A stretch of 64,000 bases of DNA from Mesorhizobium sp. L-8-3 (GCF_016756615.1 NZ_AP023262.1:6573501-6637500), one strand, 5' to 3'; shown: positions 16,708 to 24,542, counted from the first letter of the stretch. Made by a program: numbers and translations. Notes: generated from the letters alone by a model not told the origin.

Positions 16708-17856
16708 ATGCCCACGGATTCCCAGACATTCGGCCTGCTCATCGAGACCGTGCGCCGTTTCGTGCATGAGCGGCTGATCCCCCTGGAGGAAGAGGTCGCG
16801 CAAAGGAACGAGATCCCCGCCGAGATCGTCGCGGAGATGCGCGAGCTCGGGCTCTTCGGCCTTTCGATCCCGGAGGAATTCGGCGGGCTCGGTCTTTCCA
16901 TGGAGGAAGAAGTTCGAGTCGTCTTCGAGCTCGGCGAGACATCGCCCGCTTTCCGCTCGATCGCCGGCACCAATATCGGCATCGGTTCGCAGTCGATCGT
17001 GATCGCCGGCTCGCCGGCGCAGCGCGACGCCTATCTCGGCCGCCTCGCATCGGGCGAGATGATCGGCTCCTTCGCCCTCACCGAGCCTGACGCCGGCTCG
17101 GACGCAATGTCCATCACCACCACGGCGCGCCGCGATGGCGGAAGCTATGTGCTCAACGGCACGAAACGCTACATCACCAATGCCCCCGTGGCGGGCCTGT
17201 TCTCGGTCATGGCCCGCACCGGCGACGGCCGCTCGGCCGACGCCATCTCCTGCTTCCTCGTCGAAGCCGGCACGCCGGGCCTGAAGCTCGGCAAGCCCGA
17301 CCGCAAGATGGGCCAGGCGGGCGCACTCACCTGCGATGTCGTCTTCGAGGATTGCCGCGTACCGGCGACAGCGCTGCTCGGCGGCGTCGAAGGCAACGGC
17401 TTCCGCACCGCGATGAAGGTGCTCGACAAGGGCAGGATCCATATCGCGGCGCTCTGCGTGGGCATTGCCGAGCGCCTCATCCGCGACGCCTGCCGTTTCG
17501 CGGCCGAGCGGCGCCAGTTCGGCAAGCCGATCGGCGACTTCCAGCTCGTCCAGGCCATGATCGCCGACAGCAGGACGGAAGCGCTCGCCGCACGCAGCCT
17601 CGTGCTCGACGCCGCACGCAAGCGCGACCGGGGCGAGAAGGTGAGGCTGGAGGCCGCCTGCGCGAAGCTCTTCGCATCCGAAATGGTCGGGCGTGTCGCC
17701 GACCGCGCGGTCCAGATCCATGGCGGCGCCGGCTACATGGCAGACTATGCCGTCGAGCGCTTCTATCGCGACGTCAGGCTGTTCCGCATCTTCGAAGGCA
17801 CCAGCCAGATCCAGCAACTCGTCATCGCGCGCGAGACCATGGCCGCCTGTGCGTGA
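16708..17856 (+). CDS. Acyl-CoA dehydrogenase
   Basis: A 382-residue FAD enzyme forming the 2,3-enoyl-CoA. SFALTEPDAGSDAMSITTTA is the FAD/substrate signature, RRQFGKPIGDFQLVQAMIAD and QIHGGAGYMADYAVERFYRD belong to the C-terminal helical domain, and RIFEGTSQIQQLVIAR carries the catalytic Glu in the usual EGT context. It is probably cotranscribed with the TetR gene. Chain length cannot be told; the isolated pair suggests a dedicated inducible dehydrogenase and not the main beta-oxidation set, which is at 55.9-63.8 kb. Confidence 0.92.
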   Translation: MPTDSQTFGLLIETVRRFVHERLIPLEEEVAQRNEIPAEIVAEMRELGLFGLSIPEEFGGLGLSMEEEVRVVFELGETSPAFRSIAGTNIGIGSQSIVIAGSPAQRDAYLGRLASGEMIGSFALTEPDAGSDAMSITTTARRDGGSYVLNGTKRYITNAPVAGLFSVMARTGDGRSADAISCFLVEAGTPGLKLGKPDRKMGQAGALTCDVVFEDCRVPATALLGGVEGNGFRTAMKVLDKGRIHIAALCVGIAERLIRDACRFAAERRQFGKPIGDFQLVQAMIADSRTEALAARSLVLDAARKRDRGEKVRLEAACAKLFASEMVGRVADRAVQIHGGAGYMADYAVERFYRDVRLFRIFEGTSQIQQLVIARETMAACA

Positions 17857-17963
17857 TGCCCAGGCGCATCTGATCGCGATCGTGTCGACTTCATGCGGCG
17901 CGGGAAATCAGCCTCCGCTTGACCGCCCTGTCGCCTCATCGAACCGGCGGCGGCAGAGGGCGC

Positions 17964-18416
17964 TCAGCGGGCGTGCCCTGCGCCCAGAACCTCGGCCACC
18001 GCGCGTTCGACGCGGGTCGCCTCGGTGACCATCCAGTCGGACATGGCCGGCCAATTATCCTCCGCGAAGCAGTTGACCCGCCAGATCGTACCGAATTCCG
18101 GCCCGTCGTAGCGTTGTTCCGGCCTCAGCTTCAGCCTGGCATCCAATGCATCGCGGTGCCGGCTCATGCGCTGATCGACCTGGATGGCACCCAGCCTTTC
18201 GTTGCGGCCGAAGAACACGCCGACAAGATCCCGCCCCGGCGCGACATACATGGTGATGACCATCTCGAAGGCGGGAACGCCGCGCTGCCAGAACCAGGGG
18301 CCGTACTTCGCCCTGCGTGCCCGTTCCTCGGGATGCCGTTCCGCGAACAACGCCCAGAAGGCGCCGTGGCGGAACTCCGCGGCGCGGCCGGCACCCATGA
18401 CGGAACGTGCCTTCAT
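17964..18416 (-). CDS. DUF4268-like protein
   Basis: About 150 residues. FRHGAFWALFAERHPEE, VITMYVAPGRDLVGVFFGRN and FAEDNWPAMSDWMVTEATRV, VERAV resemble DUF4268 domains, often found near restriction or nuclease functions. The frame is open to 18827, but the part beyond 18416 translates to an unstructured Ser/Pro/Arg-rich sequence and would run over the SDR gene, so a start at 18416 or 18398 is preferred. The gene stands alone; its function is unknown. Confidence 0.6.
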   Translation of the reverse strand: MKARSVMGAGRAAEFRHGAFWALFAERHPEERARRAKYGPWFWQRGVPAFEMVITMYVAPGRDLVGVFFGRNERLGAIQVDQRMSRHRDALDARLKLRPEQRYDGPEFGTIWRVNCFAEDNWPAMSDWMVTEATRVERAVAEVLGAGHAR

Positions 18417-18675
18417 CCCTGGTCTCGTTTCTCCGTCGCTCGGCAAACAGCTATAGCGCAGCCAAACCGTCATGTGCATCCCGGCATTCCGGGAAGGCGC
18501 GGGCGCGACGGAGCCCTCGGCACGCTGGCCGCACTTGATGCGGCGCTTGCCGGGCATCGGATTCTCCGATCGCCACAATCGTATGTTCCCGTTTCCTTTC
18601 GCCGCCCCCGGCCGGGTAGATCTCCGGTCATTCGGCGCGGTTACTGCGCCCGCAACAGGTTGAAGGAGACTGGTT

Positions 18676-19404
18676 TTGGCGGAAACTCGCGAGCACGTCG
18701 TTATCGTCGGCGGCAGTTCCGGCATGGGGTTGGCTCTTGCCGGGAGACTGCTCACGTCAGGAGTTGTGGTCACGATTGTCGGCCGTTCTTCCGAACGGCT
18801 GTCACAGGCCCGGGAAAAGCTCGGCAAAGTGTCTTCGCTTCAAACGGCCACGGCAGACGCCACGCGCGAAGATCAAGTAGAGCAACTGTTTCGATCTGTC
18901 GGCAACCTGCATCACATCGTCTCGACCGCCGCAGACGTGGGCGGGGTCTACGTGCCGCTGCCCGACATGGACATGTCGATTGCCCGTCGCGTTGTCGACT
19001 CGAAAGTGATTGCGCCGCTTCTGCTGGCCAAGCATGGCGCTCCCCGGCTGGCTCCCGGTGGGTCGATCACCTTCACCTCAGGCATCGCGGCGTATCGGCC
19101 GGCACCGAACGGGTCGGTCGTGGCTGCGATCAACGGAGCGATCGAATCGCTTGTCTACGCGCTCGCGATCGAACTGGCGCCGGTACGCGTGAATGCCGTT
19201 TCACCGGGATGGGTGGACACGCCGATCTGGGATTCGGTCGCCGGAGAAGGGAAGAAGGCGGCCTTGGAAGCCATGGCAAAGCGGCTGCCGGTCGGAAGAA
19301 TCGGCCAGGCGGACGACATCGCGCACGCAATCGAGTCGATCATGCGGAACGGATTCATCTCCGGAACGGTGGTCCATGTCGACGGCGGCCAACGTCTGGT
19401 CTGA
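18676..19404 (+). CDS. SDR-fold protein lacking the catalytic Tyr-Lys pair
   Basis: A 242-residue short-chain dehydrogenase fold. VIVGGSSGMGLALAGRLL is the nucleotide-binding motif, ADATREDQVEQLF is the adenine-binding turn, and RVNAVSPGWVDTPIWD is the usual post-catalytic loop. However, where YxxxK is expected after ITFTSG, the sequence is GSVVAAINGAIES, with Val and Asn in place of Tyr and Lys. It may be inactive, bind a ligand, or use other residues. The start is TTG, supported by AAGGAG nine bases before it. It is convergent with LysR. Confidence 0.85.
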   Translation: MAETREHVVIVGGSSGMGLALAGRLLTSGVVVTIVGRSSERLSQAREKLGKVSSLQTATADATREDQVEQLFRSVGNLHHIVSTAADVGGVYVPLPDMDMSIARRVVDSKVIAPLLLAKHGAPRLAPGGSITFTSGIAAYRPAPNGSVVAAINGAIESLVYALAIELAPVRVNAVSPGWVDTPIWDSVAGEGKKAALEAMAKRLPVGRIGQADDIAHAIESIMRNGFISGTVVHVDGGQRLV

Positions 19405-19407
19405 TCG

Positions 19408-20286
19408 TTAAAGGCACTCCCTGGCCGTGGCGAGGAACGCCGCCAGCGCCGGAGCATACACGCGCCGATGCCGCCACATCATGGTGACAGGCGCTGTCCG
19501 GCGCCTGCCCGACCAAGGAATTGCGACAACATGGCCAGGGTGCTTCGCGAGGGCCGATCGGGGAACCAGCGCGCAACCGAGGCCCGCCTCGACAAGTCCC
19601 CGGATCAAACCCAGGCTTGCGAACTCTCCCATCGGTTTCGGGCGTTTCGGGAGTATTGCAAAAGCCTCGTCGAACATCCTTCGATAGATACAGCCGGGCT
19701 GGGTTACCAGGAAGGCGTCGTTGGCAAGATCCTCGGGCCCGACTTCCGTGCGTCCAGCCAATCGATGGTTCGGCGGCAGGATGATCAACAGTTGCTCCTC
19801 GGCCAGCGCTTCGCTCCGGACATCCGTCTCTTCCGGCGCCTCGCCGAAGAAGAAGCCTGCGTCGAGGTCGCCGTTCCTTATCCCGCGGCGCAGGCTGCCG
19901 CTGTCAGCGGTCTTCAGGGTCAGTTCCACCGCAGCGTGTCGGCGATGGAATTCCGCAATCAGTTCCGGCAGCCGGGCCGCACAAAGCGTTTCGAGCCCGC
20001 CGATGACGAGGCTCCCGGCAACCGTATCGGAAGCCTCGGCAACCGCTGCGCGTGCTTCCCCGGCCAGTTTGAGCAATTCTGCTGCAAAGGCTTGCAGGCG
20101 CTGCCCCGCTGGAGTGAGCGAAAGCCTCCTGCGTGAACGATCGAAGAGCCGCGCGCCAAGCTCGGCCTCCAGCGACTGGATCTGTTCAGTGACACTTGAC
20201 TGGGAAAGATGGACGCGTTCAGCCGCGCGCGTAAAGTTGAGCGTGTCGGCAACCGCTGCAAATGTGCTGAGATGGCGAAGCTGCAT
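19408..20286 (-). CDS. LysR family transcriptional regulator
   Basis: A 292-residue LTTR. The N-terminal HTH reads LSTFAAVADTLNFTRAAERV, HLSQSSVTEQIQSLEAELGA, with the linker helix following. The substrate-binding domain runs from about residue 90 (SLVIGGLETLCAARLPELIA) to the end. The frame extends to 20616, but ATG 20286 gives the canonical MQLRHL start. It ends 3 bases from the SDR stop and is convergent with it; its target is not evident. Its promoter region borders the sRNA locus. Confidence 0.92.
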   Translation of the reverse strand: MQLRHLSTFAAVADTLNFTRAAERVHLSQSSVTEQIQSLEAELGARLFDRSRRRLSLTPAGQRLQAFAAELLKLAGEARAAVAEASDTVAGSLVIGGLETLCAARLPELIAEFHRRHAAVELTLKTADSGSLRRGIRNGDLDAGFFFGEAPEETDVRSEALAEEQLLIILPPNHRLAGRTEVGPEDLANDAFLVTQPGCIYRRMFDEAFAILPKRPKPMGEFASLGLIRGLVEAGLGCALVPRSALAKHPGHVVAIPWSGRRRTAPVTMMWRHRRVYAPALAAFLATARECL

Positions 20287-20556
20287 GCGTTGCCCCGTAT
20301 CATCGAGTTGGAGGCCATGACTGCCGGCTCGACGAGAAAGATACCGGAATAATCTGTAATGCGTGGGTTTTGCTAGCCGATCCCTGTGGTGACAACAAGG
20401 TGCGGCCTGTCCGGCGCGAGGTGCTATCGGTGCCGATCGCCAGCCTTCGCCGAAGTCCAGGCACCTGCCTGCTCCTGTCGTGTGGTCGGTTGGTTGGGCG
20501 GATTGCGATATCTCCAGCCTTGCACCTGCCTCCGGCACAGCGGAGGCGCAAGGACA

Positions 20557-20570
20557 TGCGACAATTTTGC
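20557..20570 (+). promoter_or_regulatory. Promoter element of sRNA 1
   Basis: TGCGACAATTTTGC closely matches TGTGACAACTTTGC at 20752-20765. Each lies about 75 bases before the first anti-SD hairpin of its sRNA, at a position fitting a -35 element about 35 bases before the RNA 5' end. Confidence 0.55.
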
Positions 20571-20591
20571 AATGCAGGCATGCATGCTGGA

Positions 20592-20705
20592 AGGGTTGCA
20601 GCCAGGAAGGCTGCATCCTATCTCAGCGTCGTCGGTGATCATCCTCCTCCCAGATCACCGCGCCAGATGAAGCGCCGTCGATCCTCCTCCCCGACGGCGC
20701 TTTTT
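20592..20705 (+). ncRNA. Anti-Shine-Dalgarno sRNA, copy 1 (alpha-r14/NfeR1-like)
   Basis: A predicted RNA of about 115 nt with three hairpins. The first is TGCAGCC/GGCTGCA (20597-20615). The second is GGTGATC/GATCACC (20634-20659) with TCCTCCTCCC in the loop. The third is AGCGCCGTCG/CGACGGCGCT (20671-20701), again with TCCTCCTCCC in the loop, followed by a T-run, i.e. an intrinsic terminator. Unpaired CCUCCUCCC motifs are the hallmark of the rhizobial alpha-r14 (NfeR1) family, trans-acting sRNAs that mask ribosome-binding sites of transporter mRNAs. The family call is from memory; the 5' end is inferred from the promoter element. Confidence 0.75.
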
Positions 20706-20751
20706 CTTTGCCCGCATCTCACATCGCATGCCCTGCCTGTCATCCAAATCC

Positions 20752-20765
20752 TGTGACAACTTTGC
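20752..20765 (+). promoter_or_regulatory. Promoter element of sRNA 2
   Basis: TGTGACAACTTTGC, near-identical to the element in front of sRNA 1 and at the same distance from the first anti-SD hairpin. Confidence 0.55.
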
Positions 20766-20786
20766 GCTCGAAAAATGCGGGAGCGA

Positions 20787-20903
20787 CTATTGTCGAATCA
20801 GGCGGCAAATACTATCTGATTGGTGTTGGCGATCGTTCCTCCTCCCAGATCGCCACGTTAGATGAAGCGCCGTCGATCCTCCTCCCCGACGGCGCTTTTT
20901 TTT
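20787..20903 (+). ncRNA. Anti-Shine-Dalgarno sRNA, copy 2 (alpha-r14/NfeR1-like)
   Basis: The second tandem copy. Its 5' hairpin is AATCAG/CTGATT (20796-20821). The second hairpin is GGCGATC/GATCGCC (20828-20854), differing from copy 1 by a T-to-C and matching A-to-G change that keep the pairing; the loop is GTTCCTCCTCCCA. The third hairpin is identical in stem to copy 1 (20866-20896) with TCCTCCTCCC in the loop and ends in eight T. The rest of the 5' part differs from copy 1, so the copies have diverged outside the functional parts. Confidence 0.75.
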
Positions 20904-20943
20904 GCCTGGAATGCAGATATGCCGACGGCGCCCGCCAGGCCGT

Positions 20944-21285
20944 TCAGCCGGCCTCGATCTCCGCCTGCAGCGCGATCATATGCGGCTCGGCCGCCGAGGT
21001 TGCGGCGCGCTCTATGGCGCGGAACCGGGCGACCACGGCGAGCCCGACCGGTGTGAGCTGGGCGCCGCCGCCGCGCTTCCCGCCGGTCTGCGCCGAGACC
21101 ACCGGCTTGCCGAAGAGCTTGTTCATCTCCTCGACCAGGTCCCAGGCGTGCTTGTAGGACATGCTCATGCGCCGCGCCGCGGCCGAGATCGAGCCGAAAG
21201 CGGCGATCTGCTCCAGAAGCTCGATCTTGCCGGGGCCGATTCGGCCGTCGGGATCGAGATTTATCCGCAGGCTGAGCGAAGGCAA
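20944..21285 (-). CDS. modE: Short ModE-type molybdate regulator
   Basis: A 113-residue winged-helix protein matching the N-terminal DNA-binding domain of ModE: KIELLEQIAAFGSISAAARR, MSMSYKHAWDLVEEMNKLFG and GGKRGGGAQLTPVGLAVV. It lacks the C-terminal MOP (molybdate-binding) domains of the 262-residue E. coli protein, so metal sensing must occur by another route or partner. It lies upstream of nothing on its strand and downstream of modABC, all on the minus strand. A ModE-like box is 160 bases upstream (21444-21467), with a dispersed repeat in between. Confidence 0.85.
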   Translation of the reverse strand: MPSLSLRINLDPDGRIGPGKIELLEQIAAFGSISAAARRMSMSYKHAWDLVEEMNKLFGKPVVSAQTGGKRGGGAQLTPVGLAVVARFRAIERAATSAAEPHMIALQAEIEAG

Positions 21286-21305
21286 ATCATGTCACTCCGG
21301 CGTTC

Positions 21306-21407
21306 AAGCAGGTTTCGGAAAAGTGTCCCACGGTTTTCCGAAAAAAACCTGCGGCAAGAGAATTGGTCAGGCAGGTGAAGCGTGGGCGAAGCCACCCATT
21401 CCTGCTT
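21306..21407. repeat. Dispersed palindromic intergenic repeat, copy A
   Basis: A ~100-base element bounded by AAGCAGG and CCTGCTT. An inverted copy of it is at 40147-40245, with extensive identity, e.g. TTTCGGAAAAGTGTCC, ACGGTTTTCCG, CCTGCGGCAAGAGA and GAAGCGTGGGCGAAGCCAC. Size and palindromic ends recall RIME-type elements of rhizobia. It sits in the modE leader. Confidence 0.8.
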
Positions 21408-21443
21408 GGGTCCAAATTTCTACCAGACTGGCCTTCACGATGT

Positions 21444-21467
21444 CGTTATGTCAAATATAACATAACG
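21444..21467. promoter_or_regulatory. ModE-like box upstream of modE
   Basis: A perfect inverted repeat CGTTATGT-N8-ACATAACG, similar to the ModE operator type CGTTATAT-N-ATATAACG. The site is upstream of modE and immediately after the modC stop; a matching site lies before modA. Confidence 0.7.
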
Positions 21468-21472
21468 GATCT

Positions 21473-22576
21473 CTACGAATGGAGCCGTCGCGGCGCCACG
21501 CCGGACCGGTCGAAGGTCACCGACTTCACGACAGCGAAGACCGGCTTGCCTGCAGCCAGTCCGAGATCGTGCACCGACTGCCGGGTAATGCGCGCAACGA
21601 TCGTCTGGCCGTGGCAATCCATGCGCACATCCGCCAGCACTCCGTTGCTCGGCTCGACCGATACGATGTTGCCCGCAAGGATGTTGAGGGCGCTGAAGCC
21701 GCGCGGCTTCTCCGTTGCGATCATGACGTCGCGCGCGCGGACAAGCAGCCTGACCATGCGGCCCTCGGGCACGGCAAGCGCGGGCACGCGGATCTCGCCT
21801 GCCGCGGAAGCAAGCAGCGTCATGCCGAAGGCTGCATCGTGCGATACCACCTGCATGTCCAGGACAGCGCCACCCTCCCCGCGCTCCTCCTCCGGGAGCA
21901 GATCGAGCCGTTGCACGATGTCCGATGTCGGCCCGGCAGCCGTCACCTTGCCCGAAGCGAGCACGACGATGTCGGTCGCCAGCCGCGCCACCTCGGCCAC
22001 CGAATGGCTGACATAGACGATCGGCACGCCGGCCTCGTCGCGCAGCCGCTCGACATAGGGCAGGATCTCCGCCTTGCGAGCCTCGTCGAGCGAAGCCAGC
22101 GGCTCGTCCATCAGGATCAGCCTGGGGCTCGCGATCAGCGCCCGGCCGATGGCGACCCGCTGCTTCTCGCCTCCCGAAAGTGCGGCCGGGCGACGATCCA
22201 GCAGATGGCCGATGCCGAGCAGTTCGACGATCGCGTCCATCTCGGCATAACGCTCGGCGGCCGGCGTAAAAAATCGTCCGTAGCGCAGGTTCTGGCTCAC
22301 GGACATATGCGGGAACAGCCGCGCATCCTGGAACACATAGCCGATGCGGCGGCGATGTTTCGGCAGGAAGCTCCTGGCCGACGTATCGACGAACACACGT
22401 CCGTCCGCGACGATCCTGCCCTTGTCGGGTCGCATCAGCCCGCCGATCAGGTTCACCAGCGAAGTCTTGCCGGAGCCCGAGGGACCGAACAGCGCCGTCA
22501 GCCGGCCGCTGCTCTCGAAGGCCACGTCGAGATCGAAGGTGCCGAGCCGATGACGCAGGTCCACGCAGAGCGTCAT
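21473..22576 (-). CDS. modC: Molybdate ABC transporter ATP-binding protein
   Basis: A 367-residue ATPase of the ModABC molybdate importer. LFGPSGSGKTSLVNLIGGLM is Walker A, LSGGEKQRVAIGRALI the ABC signature, LILMDEPLASLD Walker B, and IVYVSHSVAEVARLA the switch His region. The C-terminal third (from about residue 290) contains a TOBE/MOP-type domain (MDCHGQTIVARITRQSVHDL, GLAAGKPVFAVVKSV) that may bind molybdate. Start overlaps modB by 4 bases (ATGA). The order on the minus strand is modA-modB-modC. Confidence 0.95.
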   Translation of the reverse strand: MTLCVDLRHRLGTFDLDVAFESSGRLTALFGPSGSGKTSLVNLIGGLMRPDKGRIVADGRVFVDTSARSFLPKHRRRIGYVFQDARLFPHMSVSQNLRYGRFFTPAAERYAEMDAIVELLGIGHLLDRRPAALSGGEKQRVAIGRALIASPRLILMDEPLASLDEARKAEILPYVERLRDEAGVPIVYVSHSVAEVARLATDIVVLASGKVTAAGPTSDIVQRLDLLPEEERGEGGAVLDMQVVSHDAAFGMTLLASAAGEIRVPALAVPEGRMVRLLVRARDVMIATEKPRGFSALNILAGNIVSVEPSNGVLADVRMDCHGQTIVARITRQSVHDLGLAAGKPVFAVVKSVTFDRSGVAPRRLHS

Positions 22577-23274
22577 TCGACATCCATCCGCCGGCCGACA
22601 CGCCGGGCCAGCAGCTCGGAAACGACGAGCGCGATCATGGCGATGCCGATCGAGATCAGGGTCAGCCGCAATGCACCGGCATCGCCGCCGGGCACCTGGG
22701 TGAAGGTGTAGATCGCCGAGGGCAAGGTCTGCGTCTCGCCGGGAATGTTGGAGACGAAGGTAATGGTGGCGCCGAACTCACCCATCGCCTTGGCGAAGGA
22801 AAGGATCATGCCGGCGATGATGCCGGGCAGGATCAGCGGCAGGGTGATCGTGCCGAAGACCCAGAGCGGGTTGGCGCCCAGCGTGCCGGCGGCCGCCTCG
22901 AGCTTGCGGTCGACCGCCTCGATCGACAGGCGGATGGCGCGTACCATCAGCGGAAAGCCCATTGCGCCGCAGGCGAGCGCGGCTCCGGTCCAGCGAAAGG
23001 AGAAGACGATGCCGAAATTGTCGGCCAGGAAGGCGCCAATGGGTCCCCGTCGTCCGAAGGTCAGCAGCAGCAGATAGCCCGTCACCACCGGCGGCAGGAT
23101 CAGCGGCAGGTGCACGATGCCGTTCAGCACGGACTTGCCCCAGAACCTGCCGCGGGCGAGCAGATGCGCAATGACAATTCCCGGCGGCAAACTCGCCACC
23201 ATGGCCCAACTGGCCACCTTGATGGACAGCCGGACCGCGGTCCACTCGTCGGGCGTGAGGTTCAGCCACGCCAT
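22573..23274 (-). CDS. modB: Molybdate ABC transporter permease
   Basis: A 233-residue inner-membrane permease with about five helices. GAMGFPLMVRAIRLSIEAVD followed by RKLEAAAGTLGANPLWVFGT contains the conserved EAAxxxG-type coupling helix that contacts ModC. ILSFAKAMGEFGATITFVSN is typical of ModB. The modA stop is about 120 bases upstream, and that gap is filled by a heptad repeat element. The gene overlaps modC by 4 bases. Confidence 0.95.
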   Translation of the reverse strand: MAWLNLTPDEWTAVRLSIKVASWAMVASLPPGIVIAHLLARGRFWGKSVLNGIVHLPLILPPVVTGYLLLLTFGRRGPIGAFLADNFGIVFSFRWTGAALACGAMGFPLMVRAIRLSIEAVDRKLEAAAGTLGANPLWVFGTITLPLILPGIIAGMILSFAKAMGEFGATITFVSNIPGETQTLPSAIYTFTQVPGGDAGALRLTLISIGIAMIALVVSELLARRVGRRMDVE

Positions 23275-23308
23275 CTTTCAGCCTGGTGGTGATTGGTGCC
23301 CCTGGTGG

Positions 23309-23411
23309 ATGGTGAAATGGTGAATGGTGAATGGTGAACGGAAAGGGCTGCAGCGTCGAAATCCGGCGAGACAGATTTACCATTCACCATTTTACTATTC
23401 ACCATTCACCA
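23309..23411. repeat. 7-bp repeat cluster (ATGGTGA) with inverted counterpart
   Basis: Four copies of ATGGTGA at 23309-23337 and inverted TCACCAT-type copies at 23378-23411, about 40 bases apart. It can form a long hairpin between modA and modB. The modA stop and last codons are inside the inverted arm, just as the rlmE end is inside the array at 3397-3537, though the heptads are unrelated in sequence. Confidence 0.85.
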
Positions 23412-24189
23412 CCAGCACCGTGAAACCGTGCTTCTCGAACAGTTCCCTGGCCTTGTCGGAGGCAAGGCATTTCAGGAATTCCGGCGTGTCGCCGTCGCTC
23501 GATTCGGCGGTCTGCGCCACGGGATAGATGATCGCAGGATGGGAGCCGGCAGGGAAGGTTCCGACGACCTTCACCTTCGGGTCCGCCGCGGCATCGGTCT
23601 TGTAGACGATGCCGAGCGGCGCCTCGCCGGTCGAGACCAGCGCGAGCGCTGCCCGCACATTCTCGGCCTGGGCCACCTTGCCTTCGACCGATCCCCAGAC
23701 GCCGAGCTTCTCCAGCGCGGCCTTGCCATATTTGCCGGCCGGCACGGCATCGACATTGGCTATGGCGAGCCGGCCGTTGCCGACGAGACCGGCAAGGTCG
23801 AAATTCGGCGCGATCTCCGTAGAGGCGGTGGAATCGGCCGGCGCGATCAGCACGATGCTGTTGCCAAGCAAATGGGTCTCCGTGTCCTTCCTGATCAGGT
23901 TCCTTTCGGAGAGATACTTCATCCAGTCGAGATCCGCGGACATGAAGACGTCGGCCGGAGCCCGCTGCTCGATCTGCCTGGCAAGTGCCGAGCTCGCCGC
24001 ATAGGAAATGGTCGCCTTCTCGCCGACATCGGCCTCGCACGCCGCGTTGACCGCGTCGAGCGCATTCTTGAGGCTGGCGGCGGCGAAGACGGTGAGCTTG
24101 TCTGCCGCCATGGCGCCCGGTGCCGTCAGCATCACGGCGCTGCCGATCGCAGCGGCCAGCCAAAATCCAGTTCCTCGCCTACCCGGCAT
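23395..24189 (-). CDS. modA: Molybdate-binding periplasmic protein
   Basis: A 264-residue solute-binding protein. The signal peptide ends near APGAMA-AD, followed by KLTVFAAASLKNALDAVNAA with the conserved SLKNAL of ModA. ISYAASSALARQIEQRAPAD and VFMSADLDWMKYLSERNLI are the next family blocks. The frame is open to 24297, but ATG 24189 gives the proper signal peptide and has GAGGGAG just upstream. A ModE-like box lies 45 bases before the start. The final residues (LVVNGE) are encoded by the heptad repeat. Confidence 0.93.
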   Translation of the reverse strand: MPGRRGTGFWLAAAIGSAVMLTAPGAMAADKLTVFAAASLKNALDAVNAACEADVGEKATISYAASSALARQIEQRAPADVFMSADLDWMKYLSERNLIRKDTETHLLGNSIVLIAPADSTASTEIAPNFDLAGLVGNGRLAIANVDAVPAGKYGKAALEKLGVWGSVEGKVAQAENVRAALALVSTGEAPLGIVYKTDAAADPKVKVVGTFPAGSHPAIIYPVAQTAESSDGDTPEFLKCLASDKARELFEKHGFTVLVVNGE

Positions 24190-24233
24190 GACGATGCTCC
24201 CTCGTGAACGACATCGCTCCAAATCCGCCCGAT

Positions 24234-24257
24234 CGATATATCCGCTTGAACATAACA
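24234..24257. promoter_or_regulatory. ModE-like box upstream of modA
   Basis: CGATATAT-N8-ACATAACA, same arm length and spacing as the perfect site at 21444-21467. Its position 45-68 bases before modA fits repression of modABC by molybdate-loaded ModE. Confidence 0.65.
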
Positions 24258-24542
24258 ATGGAAGCGTGATCGGCAAGATGCAGCCGTCGGCCGGCACAAA
24301 TGCTCACACGCCGGCCCGGATGGAAATGCCGGTCGGCGGGCGCAAGCAATGCCGCGCGGATTGTGGCGACGAGCCGAACGAGCCTTCCGATCCACGAAGA
24401 CGTGCATTCAAATGGGCGTGATCTTCGCCCACATCGTAACAAATCGACTTGCCGCACCGTATCCGTGCACGAAGTACCGTCCATGGAACGGCGGTTCCGA
24501 GGGCTCAAGGCGCTCCCATCCGGCTGAACGCGGAGGCGATCG

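Noticed and set aside
19408..20616. LysR with a long N-terminal extension
   Set aside because: The extension is unstructured; the normal HTH starts at ATG 20286.
20636..20903. The two T-tailed hairpins as plain terminators of LysR or modE
   Set aside because: Both point to the plus strand, whereas both flanking genes are on the minus strand; shared upstream promoter elements and anti-SD loops indicate sRNA genes.
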